A stretch of DNA of 21,219 nt from Patescibacteria group bacterium. GTDB taxonomy: Bacteria > Patescibacteriota > Microgenomatia > UBA10105. The stretch is taken from positions 249-21,467 of the forward strand of contig DQGR01000082.1 of the NCBI GenBank assembly GCA_003524845.1, given 5' to 3'. This document shows positions 1 to 7,878 of this stretch, one piece after another. The position numbers and the translations under genes were made by a program. Below the pieces are notes generated by a model. The model searched no databases and had not been told where the DNA came from. It saw only the letters and a list, made by a program, of their open reading frames with translations. The number at the start of each line of letters is the position of its first letter. Position 1 is the stretch's first letter.

Positions 1-53
1 TCAACAATATGTGAACCAATAAAGCCGGCTCCACCGGTGACGAGGATACGCAT
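1..53 (-). CDS. NAD-dependent epimerase/dehydratase, N-terminal fragment
   Basis: Only the first 17 codons lie in the window; the gene runs off the left edge. The translation MRILVTGGAGFIGSHIV is the classic first strand and glycine-rich turn (GxxGxxG) of the NAD(P)-binding Rossmann fold of extended SDR enzymes such as UDP-glucose 4-epimerase or dTDP-glucose 4,6-dehydratase. These enzymes remodel nucleotide sugars in the cytoplasm. It follows GT-C gene H after 10 bp on the same strand, so it is probably the last visible member of that operon and a supplier of sugar donor. The exact substrate cannot be read from this fragment. Confidence 0.85.
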   Translation of the reverse strand, partial: MRILVTGGAGFIGSHIV

Positions 54-60
54 ATCAGGT

Positions 61-66
61 ATTTTA
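61..66 (-). promoter_or_regulatory. possible -10 box for the epimerase
   Basis: Read on the minus strand, TAAAAT lies 7 nt before the epimerase ATG. It overlaps the TAA stop of gene H. The spacing matches better examples elsewhere in the window, but there is no TG extension and the stop codon itself supplies part of the match, so chance is likely. Confidence 0.2.
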
Positions 67-1734
67 TCGCTTTACTATCCTAAGCGCAATTGAGCCGTCC
101 AGAAAAGACACGTGCGCGACTTCTCCCGCTGTATCGGGAATCTCCTCCGGAGTCCCAATAAATAGTGTATCAGTCTTATACTGATCTTCCGCCCATTTGA
201 TGCGCCGAAACTCATATTTCGCAAATCCGCGTTGTTCCCGTAGCACTTCTCCACCGCTCCATTGCCTTTGATACCAGGCTGGATCAACCGGCAGATAGAA
301 CAGTAAAAACACGTGTGGTTGATCGTAGGCGTAGGTCATCACTACCCGGCTTACCTGGGATTCATACTGTTTAATGATTGGAACTGCCTGTTTATATCCG
401 TATTGCCAATCTTGCGAAACCTCAACTGGTGTGTGTACATAATACATTTCCAGATAATAGAAAAAATTTCCCAGAATTATAAAACCCAGAACGAGTACCA
501 ATCCTCGAAACAGTTGTTGCGATAAATGTTTCCTGGCAAGTGAAACAATTTGGCTAATTCCGATCGCGGTAAACAGCTGATATGTCGGTAAATAGAGTAA
601 AGCCCGGACTGCATGTGGAGTACCGGTAGTAATTGCTGATGCTGCCGGAGCCACCAGAAACCACCAAAGCAGCGGCTGCAATTCACGGGTTTTCAAAGCA
701 AATAACAGGCCTAAGAGGATAAACGGCGCCTCCCAGATGTAGAGCATCCCCACATCCTGCGCATGGTGCCGACCAGGCGCGTCACCCTGCAAAAATAAAA
801 AGTCCAGATTAAAATGGTCAAGATAACCTTTAATAACTGCCTTAGCATAGACAACGCGGCGATTGTGCAGCAAAGCGCCAAATAAATCACCGTGCGCCCG
901 GTCATATTCAATCCGTTCAATTTCGGTCTCAACCCTCCCTTCGGGCTTAAGCACCGTAACTGATGATAAGCGCGCACCACCCGCACCAAATGTTTCAAGT
1001 AAAAATGGCACAATGATAAAAAATCCTATAATTGCACTCACTGCAACCCAACGTTTTTGGACCAATAATTGCCGGCGATACAGCCAGCTCCACCCGAGTA
1101 AAATGAGTGGAACAACGAGCCGTGGACTATGGTAACTGTAAAAAGATAACCCCAGCAGAAGTGCGGCGATACTTAACCAGCCGCCTGTTTTTAATCCTTT
1201 TAAATACGCCCACATACCAAAGATCACAAAAAAGAGGGAAACATTTGATTCAAAGGCAACTCGGCTAAACTGCAAGTGCCACGGAGAAATAGCGAGTAGC
1301 GCGCTCGTAAGCAGTGCCAGTATCTCACATTGTTTTTCCCAGCGACTTTTTTTTAATAACTCGCCAACCAACAAGTACGCTGCGAAAACGGTGAGTGTTC
1401 CAAGAAATGCTGATGGTAAACGAACCGCAAATTCATTGAGGCCAAAGATATAAATTGTAGGAATCGTGAGATACGTATACATCGCCGGCTTGTAATCTTC
1501 AAAAGAACGAATTGAGATTGGCCAGCTTCTGCCAAACTCGTCTTTGCCGGTTTTGAGAATTGAGTACGCATTGTAACCCAGCGAGGCTTCATCCCAATCA
1601 AGCGCGGGTGGATTATTTCCTAGCTGATATAAGCGCAAAATAGCAGCCAGAAACAGTATGCTCACTAATAATAAATTTTGATTTTTGATTTTTCCCGCCT
1701 GCCGGCGAGGCAGGGATTTTTGATTTTCCTTCAT
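64..1734 (-). CDS. GT-C membrane glycosyltransferase, PMT/ArnT-like (array gene H)
   Basis: A 556-residue polytopic membrane protein with about 10-12 hydrophobic segments and a soluble C-terminal domain. The family (GT39/GT83, PMT_2-like) transfers a sugar from a polyprenyl-phosphate donor to an acceptor on the outer face of the membrane. Visible motifs are the acidic pair D48-E49 in the first external loop (the position of the catalytic Asp in PMT/ArnT enzymes), D80-Y81-K82, RLPSA at 105-109, SPWH at 150-153, and H374 with R377 in a PHAVR motif. The C-terminal domain starts near WQYGYK (443-448). The start overlaps the stop of gene G as ATGA. Residues 7-15 (SLPRRQAGK) are encoded by a GC-rich palindromic repeat. 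The acceptor and sugar cannot be inferred. Confidence 0.88.
   Translation of the reverse strand: MKENQKSLPRRQAGKIKNQNLLLVSILFLAAILRLYQLGNNPPALDWDEASLGYNAYSILKTGKDEFGRSWPISIRSFEDYKPAMYTYLTIPTIYIFGLNEFAVRLPSAFLGTLTVFAAYLLVGELLKKSRWEKQCEILALLTSALLAISPWHLQFSRVAFESNVSLFFVIFGMWAYLKGLKTGGWLSIAALLLGLSFYSYHSPRLVVPLILLGWSWLYRRQLLVQKRWVAVSAIIGFFIIVPFLLETFGAGGARLSSVTVLKPEGRVETEIERIEYDRAHGDLFGALLHNRRVVYAKAVIKGYLDHFNLDFLFLQGDAPGRHHAQDVGMLYIWEAPFILLGLLFALKTRELQPLLWWFLVAPAASAITTGTPHAVRALLYLPTYQLFTAIGISQIVSLARKHLSQQLFRGLVLVLGFIILGNFFYYLEMYYVHTPVEVSQDWQYGYKQAVPIIKQYESQVSRVVMTYAYDQPHVFLLFYLPVDPAWYQRQWSGGEVLREQRGFAKYEFRRIKWAEDQYKTDTLFIGTPEEIPDTAGEVAHVSFLDGSIALRIVKR
1680..1727. repeat. palindromic repeat flanked by 13-bp direct repeats, inside gene H
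   Basis: The core 1694-1715 is an imperfect palindrome: CCCGCCT pairs with AGGC(A)GGG, with one bulged A, around a GCCGGC loop. It is bordered by two copies of GATTTTTGATTTT (1680-1692 and 1715-1727). It encodes residues 7-15 of gene H, next to its start codon. The two direct repeats are offset by 35 bp, which is not a multiple of three. A related core lies at 16530-16553. Confidence 0.75.
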
Positions 1735-3353
1735 GGTTGTCCAATCTCAAATACTGTACTCGTATCCAAACCTTTAATTTCACTCAGTTTTTGAGCTCCC
1801 TCGCCAAGTTTACCTGCACTAGTTACTTTTAAGGTCTGTTGCCTGGCAGTTGGTAATTCGTCTCCGAATTCATACTTCCCAAACCCATATACATTCCAAA
1901 GTCCGTACCAATCCCGCTCTGCCTGACGCGACTCAACATATGTCAGCGGATCAATCCGGTTATACCAAAGGAAATAAATATACGGTCTGCCTAAATTTAA
2001 GGTTACCTGAACTGCTTCAAAGTTTTTTTCCAACTTGCCTACTTCCTCTACCATTTGTTTATATCCATATTGCCACTCACCACCATAGGTTGCGGGATAA
2101 TGTATCCAATAATTATGCATATAATAAATAAATGAAAAAGCGGCAATTCCCAGCAGCAACCCAATTCCGGTTAGTTTCACTTTTCGACGTTTTTTACTTA
2201 GCCAGTTTATAAAAATCGTAATCCCCATTGCCACGAATATTTGCGGTACTGGTAACATCGAAGCGGTCCGCAACATGTGTGGCGTTTCCCGCGCCGTGGC
2301 TGCCGGAATTGGCGCCAACAGTAACCAGCCGAATAATAACGCACTCACCTTATCCCGGCGATACAGAAAATACAGTAAACCCAACACGAGGAATGGCGCT
2401 TCGTAAATATATAGCTCTCCAACGTCCTGGATTGATAAACGCGGGTTACGATCTCCGCTTACAAACAAATAATCACCCCGGAAGTGGTCAACATAATGGA
2501 TTAAAAATTCGCGGGTAAAATAGACGCGCCGGTTGTGGATAATTTTGGCCCAGAGCGTATTTCCGGCTCTGGCAATTCGTTCATTTGATTTTTTGATAAT
2601 ATTTAGGCTTGTAAAAATTGAAACTTCCTGAAAACGGAGGCGGGATTCCCGCGATTGTAAATAAGTAATGCTCGGAATCAGCATTAGTAATCCTATGATT
2701 ATTGAAACTAGTACCCAGCGTTTCATCTGCAACAGCTGTTTTGCGTAAATGACGCTCAGTAAAATTACGAAAAGCGGAGCGAGAATCCGATTGGCGTTAA
2801 ACGTGTAAAACGACAACGTAAATAACACAACTGAAATTAGCAAAAACCACTTTCGTTTATGAATATTGATAAAACATAGAATTGCCGCCAGATGGAGGAG
2901 CGCTGCCAAATGCGCTTCAAAGGCAGCACGAGAAAGTTGCAAGCTCCAGGGCGAAATGGCCAGAACCAAAGCGGCCATAAGAGCCGGCAACTTTCGCTTC
3001 GTTAATTGTTCAACTAATACGTATGTTAAAAATACCATCAGAATTCCGGAAACCGCAGATGGCAACCGGACAGTTAAATCATTAGCACCTAATAACAAAA
3101 ATCCGGGAATAAGCGCATAAATATATCCCGGCGGTTTATAATCACCGAATGCGATAAAACGAGCGAGTGGAAACAATTCGCCATGTTCATCATGACCGGT
3201 GGTCATCACAGCATACGCGTTATACCCTAACGATACTTCATCCCAGTAAAGCGCTGGCGGATTTTGGTCAAGTTTATACAACCTGATAAACCCAGCTATC
3301 AATAAAATAAACAGAAGCAACAGTGAGAATTTATTTCCTAATGTTTTAATCAT
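1731..3353 (-). CDS. GT-C membrane glycosyltransferase, PMT/ArnT-like (array gene G)
   Basis: A 540-residue multi-pass membrane protein and paralog of gene H. The first external loop carries D38-E39 (YWDEVSLGYNAY) and D71-Y72-K73. The loop motif that reads SPWH in most paralogs is SPWS here (ISPWSLQLSR). PHMLR supplies the conserved His and Arg, and VSGDRNPR corresponds to the GD segment of the relatives. The C-terminal domain begins at EWQYGYK and contains GFGKYEF. It starts 6 bp after the stop of gene F and ends in a 4-bp ATGA overlap with gene H, so F, G and H are almost certainly co-transcribed. No Shine-Dalgarno sequence precedes the ATG. The predicted role is sugar transfer from a lipid-linked donor; the substrate is unknown. 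Confidence 0.87.
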   Translation of the reverse strand: MIKTLGNKFSLLLLFILLIAGFIRLYKLDQNPPALYWDEVSLGYNAYAVMTTGHDEHGELFPLARFIAFGDYKPPGYIYALIPGFLLLGANDLTVRLPSAVSGILMVFLTYVLVEQLTKRKLPALMAALVLAISPWSLQLSRAAFEAHLAALLHLAAILCFINIHKRKWFLLISVVLFTLSFYTFNANRILAPLFVILLSVIYAKQLLQMKRWVLVSIIIGLLMLIPSITYLQSRESRLRFQEVSIFTSLNIIKKSNERIARAGNTLWAKIIHNRRVYFTREFLIHYVDHFRGDYLFVSGDRNPRLSIQDVGELYIYEAPFLVLGLLYFLYRRDKVSALLFGWLLLAPIPAATARETPHMLRTASMLPVPQIFVAMGITIFINWLSKKRRKVKLTGIGLLLGIAAFSFIYYMHNYWIHYPATYGGEWQYGYKQMVEEVGKLEKNFEAVQVTLNLGRPYIYFLWYNRIDPLTYVESRQAERDWYGLWNVYGFGKYEFGDELPTARQQTLKVTSAGKLGEGAQKLSEIKGLDTSTVFEIGQP

Positions 3354-3359
3354 ATAAAA

Positions 3360-4988
3360 CTATTGAGTTCGATAAATTTTAAATAATATCCTGCCGTCAT
3401 CAGGCGCGCTGATAATTTCCGTGCTGTCCGCTTCTTCCGGCCTGCCAATATAGAGTGTCCGCGGTGGAAGTATCCCGGCGCGCAGTCGTTCATCGTCAAT
3501 ATCGAGCGAACCAATATAAAATTTACCGAGCTGAATTTGTTGCCGGTTGTCGGCGAGAGTAATCTGATTCGCTTTTGCAGTGCGAAATTTAATCGGATCA
3601 TCTGCAGTATAATAGGCAAACGCTAAATCCATACCAGAATAAAAATTGGATAGGAAAACTTGATCGTAGTTTTTCTCACTTTTAAATGCCAGGTCAAGGG
3701 CAGCTTTATTTTCCCAACCCCACCAGGTGGCAGCGTAACTTGGGTACTCCAGATGATACCGGAAAAGGTAGTAACCCAAGCTACAAACTATACCCAAGCC
3801 GAGGACTGCGGCAATTATTCTTTTAGTAATGGTCTTACGAGGCATATTCGTCATATAGACTATTCCCGCTGCACTAAAGATAACGAGCGCAGGCACCAAA
3901 GCGAGCGATCGCACCGCAAATGGCCGGCCCACCACAGCCGCAGGTAAGGGAACTATTGCCATCCAGCCGATCAGCAGCCAGAATATTTTTCGCTGTCTAA
4001 TAAATAACACTGGAAACCCGATTAAAAAAAATGGCCAGGTAACGAGATATAACATCCCGAAATTACCGATTCCGTAGCGTAAACTGCTATCCCCATACAA
4101 AAATAAAAAGTTGACTGAAAATTGTTCGATGTAATCGTTAACCAGTATCCGGACCCAGTAGAACGGCCGGTTGTGGAGTATTGTTTTAATAAAAAGCGGA
4201 CTGTTTGCACCATTTCGGTCGCGCTCAACTTCTCTGACTATTTGCTCACTGCGCGAATCAGTCAATTTATCAATGCGGGACAAACCTTTATCAAACAGGG
4301 AAATTTTAACCAGTGGCAGTGTCAAAACAAATAAAATCACCGCCGCATAGACAAGTTGTTGCTTGGCTTTGAATACCCAATCTTTTCCCCACCACAAGAG
4401 AAATGGAATAAATAGCAGAATGACAATACGGGGCGTGAAATACGTGTACAAGGTGAGAACAAAAAATAGCGAACTATATGATAAATAGTTATTTTTTTCT
4501 CGGGCTTTGACAAAAAAATAAATGGCTGAAACGAAGAAAAATAGGGCAATCGTAGACTCAAAATACCCGCGAGACAAATGGAGATGCCACGGAGAAATCG
4601 CCAACAAAAGCGCGCTCACGAGCGCTATTTTTTCACTCCTTTGCTTATTTAAATCAAACTGCTTCACTAACAAATACAGCAGGTAAACTGTAGCAGTTCC
4701 AAATAACGCGACTGGCAATCGCACGACAAACGTCTGCAACCCACCAAAGCTCAAAAACGGCACTAACAAATAAACTGGAATTGGCGCTTTGTAATCATCA
4801 AAAGCGCGAAACTGCAGCGGCCAGGGTGTACCGTATTCATCAGTTCCGGTTTTAAGGATGTTCCAGGCATTCCAGGCAAACGACTGCTCATCGCCATAAA
4901 CGCTTGGTGGATTGGAGCCTAAATTATAGACTCGAAGAATAAGTGCCAATCCGACGATCAAGATCATCCACGGAATCTTTTTTCTCAC
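3360..4988 (-). CDS. GT-C membrane glycosyltransferase, PMT/ArnT-like (array gene F), GTG start
   Basis: A 542-residue paralog that opens the second transcription unit of the array. The acidic pair is D33-E34 (YGDEQSFAWNAW), followed by D65-Y66-K67 and SPWH within ISPWHLHLSR. The conserved Arg is kept in FAVRS, but the His found before it in genes A, D, G and H is absent (GRPFAVR). The C-terminal domain is more divergent, starting WWGWENK instead of WQYGYK, yet ends in the shared LYIGRPEE and RILFKIY segments. GTG at 4988 is chosen because it opens the MRKK basic stretch before the first membrane helix and lies exactly 6 nt behind a TGtTACAAT box. An ATG at residue 8 is the alternative. Confidence 0.86.
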   Translation of the reverse strand: MRKKIPWMILIVGLALILRVYNLGSNPPSVYGDEQSFAWNAWNILKTGTDEYGTPWPLQFRAFDDYKAPIPVYLLVPFLSFGGLQTFVVRLPVALFGTATVYLLYLLVKQFDLNKQRSEKIALVSALLLAISPWHLHLSRGYFESTIALFFFVSAIYFFVKAREKNNYLSYSSLFFVLTLYTYFTPRIVILLFIPFLLWWGKDWVFKAKQQLVYAAVILFVLTLPLVKISLFDKGLSRIDKLTDSRSEQIVREVERDRNGANSPLFIKTILHNRPFYWVRILVNDYIEQFSVNFLFLYGDSSLRYGIGNFGMLYLVTWPFFLIGFPVLFIRQRKIFWLLIGWMAIVPLPAAVVGRPFAVRSLALVPALVIFSAAGIVYMTNMPRKTITKRIIAAVLGLGIVCSLGYYLFRYHLEYPSYAATWWGWENKAALDLAFKSEKNYDQVFLSNFYSGMDLAFAYYTADDPIKFRTAKANQITLADNRQQIQLGKFYIGSLDIDDERLRAGILPPRTLYIGRPEEADSTEIISAPDDGRILFKIYRTQ

Positions 4989-4994
4989 CCAATA

Positions 4995-5003
4995 ATTGTA
5001 ACA
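4995..5003 (-). promoter_or_regulatory. extended -10 promoter of gene F, leaderless type
   Basis: On the minus strand the sequence reads TGTTACAAT, with TACAAT at 4995-5000, then 6 nt, then the GTG start at 4988. A start site about 7 nt after the -10 box would fall on the start codon. No good -35 box is visible, as is usual for extended -10 promoters. Confidence 0.6.
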
Positions 5004-5029
5004 TTTGTTTTAGTCCATCTGCATATTTA

Positions 5030-5038
5030 TGCTACAAT
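5030..5038 (+). promoter_or_regulatory. extended -10 promoter of the DUF2130 gene, leaderless type
   Basis: The plus strand reads TGCTACAAT with TACAAT at 5033-5038, then 6 nt, then ATG at 5045. It mirrors the gene F promoter on the other strand. Both sit in a 56-bp divergent spacer, so their upstream halves must overlap. Confidence 0.6.
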
Positions 5039-5044
5039 CGCTCC

Positions 5045-6244
5045 ATGTCAGAGCAAAAAGTGACCATCACCTGTCCGCATTGCCAACAGCCGGTTTCACT
5101 TGACGAGGCGCTTACCCACCAGCTTGAAAGTAAACTTAAACTCGACTTTGAGTCAAAGTTGCAACAAATGGAAGTCAGACAACAAAAAGAAAAGGTGGAA
5201 ATGTGGAAAATTGCCCAGGAAAAAGCCGCGGAAAAATTAAAAGCGCAGTCGCAAATCGAAACTAAGCTCCTGAAAGAAGAATTGGAGGAAAAAAGTAAAC
5301 TACTGGAACAAGCACGGCAAGCAGAAGTTGAAATCCGTAAAGCCAAAAATAAACTTGAGGATGAAAAAAGGGCGTTTGAAGTCGAAAAAATGCGGCAGCT
5401 TGACGCCGAGCGCGTCAAGATTAAACAAGACGTGATCAAAATCATCTCCGAGGAACACCAGCTTAAAGACGCGGAGAAAGATAAAGTGATTAATGATTTG
5501 CGGAAATCACTTGAAGATGCCCAAAGAAAGGCGCAGCAGGGATCACAACAGCTACAGGGTGAAATCTTGGAACTCAAACTTGAAGAACTATTGCGTCATG
5601 AGTTTCCATTTGACGAAATTACCCCGGTAGCAAAAGGGGTTACCGGAGCAGACAATTTGCAAAAAATACATGACCGAAACGGTAGACTTTGCGGCACCAT
5701 TATCTGGGAATCAAAACGCACCAAAGCCTGGAGTGAAGGTTGGATTTCGAAATTAAAAGATGACCAGCGGGCAGCCAAAGCAGAATTGGCAGTAATTGTT
5801 TCTGTGGTTTTACCTGCTGAAATTAGTAATTTTGATCTACGGGATGGCGTATATATTTGTAATTTTGAATCTGTAGTTAGTCTAGCTAAAATATTGAGAA
5901 CTTCAATTATCGAAATCTACCGCAGAAAAATTATGTTACAGGGCAAAAATGAAAAAAAAGAGGAGCTATGGAACTATCTTACTAGCACCGAATTTAACCA
6001 CCGGATGCACTTCACTTTTGAACTTTTCCAATCGATGAAAATTGATCTTGATAAAGAAAAAACGGCGAATATTCGCATGTGGGCACGCAGGGAGAAACAA
6101 ATCCAAAGACTGATGGATAATACATCTGGCTTGCGGGGAGACCTGGAGGGGCTTATGGGCAACGAACTTCCAGAATTAAAGAGTATGAACCTACCAGACG
6201 ATCATGATCTCCCAATTTTAGATGAGCCTGAGACAAACCAATAG
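5045..6244 (+). CDS. DUF2130 coiled-coil protein with possible nuclease-like domain
   Basis: A 399-residue soluble protein of the DUF2130 family, whose function is not established. It begins with a CPHC pair (C10, C13) in a zinc-ribbon-like context, though only one CxxC is present. A long Lys/Glu/Gln-rich coiled coil follows (about 25-172), then the DUF2130 core (about 175-300). The core has FPFDEITPVAKGVTGADN, then D210 and W221-E222-S223-K224, then W229 and KLKDDQ. The D...ExK spacing is compatible with a PD-(D/E)XK nuclease fold; that is inference. A longer in-frame ORF from 4943 is rejected because ATG 5045 has an extended -10 box 6 nt upstream and opens the conserved N-terminus. It is the only plus-strand gene inside the array and overlaps gene E tail-to-tail by 43 bp. 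Confidence 0.85.
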   Translation: MSEQKVTITCPHCQQPVSLDEALTHQLESKLKLDFESKLQQMEVRQQKEKVEMWKIAQEKAAEKLKAQSQIETKLLKEELEEKSKLLEQARQAEVEIRKAKNKLEDEKRAFEVEKMRQLDAERVKIKQDVIKIISEEHQLKDAEKDKVINDLRKSLEDAQRKAQQGSQQLQGEILELKLEELLRHEFPFDEITPVAKGVTGADNLQKIHDRNGRLCGTIIWESKRTKAWSEGWISKLKDDQRAAKAELAVIVSVVLPAEISNFDLRDGVYICNFESVVSLAKILRTSIIEIYRRKIMLQGKNEKKEELWNYLTSTEFNHRMHFTFELFQSMKIDLDKEKTANIRMWARREKQIQRLMDNTSGLRGDLEGLMGNELPELKSMNLPDDHDLPILDEPETNQ

Positions 6245-7878
6245 AGTTCTTCTTGAGTAATAGGGTGTTTAATAACTTCAAGTGGTTTTGTGTCAGCGGG
6301 AAACTCCTGGGGAATTCCGACATAGAGTGTATCTGGTTCATTAAACTGGTAACCAGCCGGAAACCAATCAAGGTGAAATTTTCCAAAATCACTCACCCAC
6401 CAGAAGCCGGCATCGTTACGCCCTGAATGTGTGGCAGTTTTCTGAAATTCGCGCGGATCAAACCGGGTATGAAACACGACATGGATCCAACCCCAACATT
6501 CCCTGGACATCCAGATTTTTTGGTACTGTGGTGCCAGTGCCTGAGTTTGTAACACCATTTCCTTGACCCCAATTTGCCAGGCCCGCGCATTTTGTACCGG
6601 CAAAGTAATCAAATAATTTTGCCAAAACCACCCCGCGTTTATAGCCACCAATAAAATAAATGTAAATTTAACTATATAAATAAGCGCTAATTTTCTGGTA
6701 CGTGTAGATATGAAATTTACAAATGCATATAATCCAACTCCGTCAAGTAATACCACAAAAGGTAAAGCCACATGAATCCGCGCTGACGAAGGCACCACCC
6801 GCGTCAACGAATCAGGAATTAAGGCGGCAAATAATAGTATCAGTAACCACCAGAACAATTCACGCTTTTGTTGCCAAATATATATAAAACCAATAACGAC
6901 AAGCAGTGGTTCAATCCAGAGTAAAATTCCGGTATTTGGCACGTTGTAAATCCCATTCGGATCACCTCTGGTAAGCAAGAAATCTGAGGAAAAGTGGGTA
7001 AGAAAATTACTGGTGAAGCGCAGGGGAAGTAATGTCAATTTACTAAAGATAATTTTTGCCAGAAAAATGGGCATTCCGTTATTAAGAGCTGCGCCGCGCT
7101 GTTCATTAATTTGGGCAAGCAGCCCCGGGTCATTCCAGATACTGATTCCCCGCACGCGCGAAAGCGCTTCTCCCTGAAACTCACTTATGAGCGGCAAAAC
7201 ACAAATTACAAAAATTACGCTGCAAATGAGTATTTCTCTCCATTTGGCACGAACAGTTTTCCAGTAAATCAATGCTGAGCCCAAAAACGCAATTGGCACA
7301 AAAATGCGTGCCGTATGATATGTATACAGCGCACTGGAAAATAGTACTACTGCGGTGATGCCAGCAAGTAGAAAACTTTTTTTATAAAACCTAAGAAAAA
7401 ATGTGATGCCCAGCAAGATCAAGAAAGTCATTAAATTTGTTTCATGCGCCATCCTGCCAAAGTATAATGACCAGGGTGAAATTGAAAATAGAATCATGCC
7501 AACCAGAGCAATTTTCTGTTTACGCGTAAGCAGGTAAATTACTAAGTAAACCAGTGGAATTGTAGCTGCACTTACAAGAGCTGATGGCAAACGAACCGCA
7601 AATTCAGTTAAACCAAATAAGGCAACAAACGGAATTGTGGCATAAATAGAGAGCGCCGGCCGGTAATCACCAAACCCGGCAATTGAAAGTGGTAAATGAT
7701 TGCCAAACTGATCGTTGCCGGTTTTTAAAAGTGAATATGCCTCGTAACCATATAGCGCTTCATCGCTGTAAAAACCTTGCGGAATAGTTCCCAATTGCCA
7801 GAAACGGAGAATTACTCCCGAAAACAGAATTCCCCAGAACAGATACTTAGTGCTAATTCTCATCACGAAGCTCTTCAT
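6202..7878 (-). CDS. GT-C membrane glycosyltransferase, PMT/ArnT-like (array gene E)
   Basis: A 558-residue multi-pass protein. The acidic pair is D39-E40 (YSDEALYGYEAY). The next loop motif is D71-Y72-R73, with Arg where all other full-length paralogs have Lys. The SPWH position reads SPWS, and the conserved Arg is in SSAR without the preceding His. The C-terminal domain starts AWQIGVK and carries DFGKFHL and LYVGIPQEFP. The start overlaps the stop of gene D as ATGA; an in-frame ATG at residue 6 is an alternative. The last 14 codons lie over the 3' end of the DUF2130 gene on the other strand, and the tail SGSSKIGRS has no counterpart in the paralogs. This suggests the end was reshaped when the two genes were brought together. 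Confidence 0.86.
   Translation of the reverse strand: MKSFVMRISTKYLFWGILFSGVILRFWQLGTIPQGFYSDEALYGYEAYSLLKTGNDQFGNHLPLSIAGFGDYRPALSIYATIPFVALFGLTEFAVRLPSALVSAATIPLVYLVIYLLTRKQKIALVGMILFSISPWSLYFGRMAHETNLMTFLILLGITFFLRFYKKSFLLAGITAVVLFSSALYTYHTARIFVPIAFLGSALIYWKTVRAKWREILICSVIFVICVLPLISEFQGEALSRVRGISIWNDPGLLAQINEQRGAALNNGMPIFLAKIIFSKLTLLPLRFTSNFLTHFSSDFLLTRGDPNGIYNVPNTGILLWIEPLLVVIGFIYIWQQKRELFWWLLILLFAALIPDSLTRVVPSSARIHVALPFVVLLDGVGLYAFVNFISTRTRKLALIYIVKFTFILLVAINAGWFWQNYLITLPVQNARAWQIGVKEMVLQTQALAPQYQKIWMSRECWGWIHVVFHTRFDPREFQKTATHSGRNDAGFWWVSDFGKFHLDWFPAGYQFNEPDTLYVGIPQEFPADTKPLEVIKHPITQEELYWFVSGSSKIGRS

Noticed and set aside
4943..5044. 34-residue N-terminal extension of the DUF2130 protein
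   Set aside because: The extension runs antisense to the start of gene F, is not part of the conserved protein, and ATG 5045 lies right behind a TGcTACAAT box.
5032..5577. 181-residue Ser/Cys-rich ORF on the minus strand
   Set aside because: It is the antisense reading of the coiled-coil codons (Lys/Glu-rich sense gives Phe/Ser-rich antisense), with no recognisable domain.
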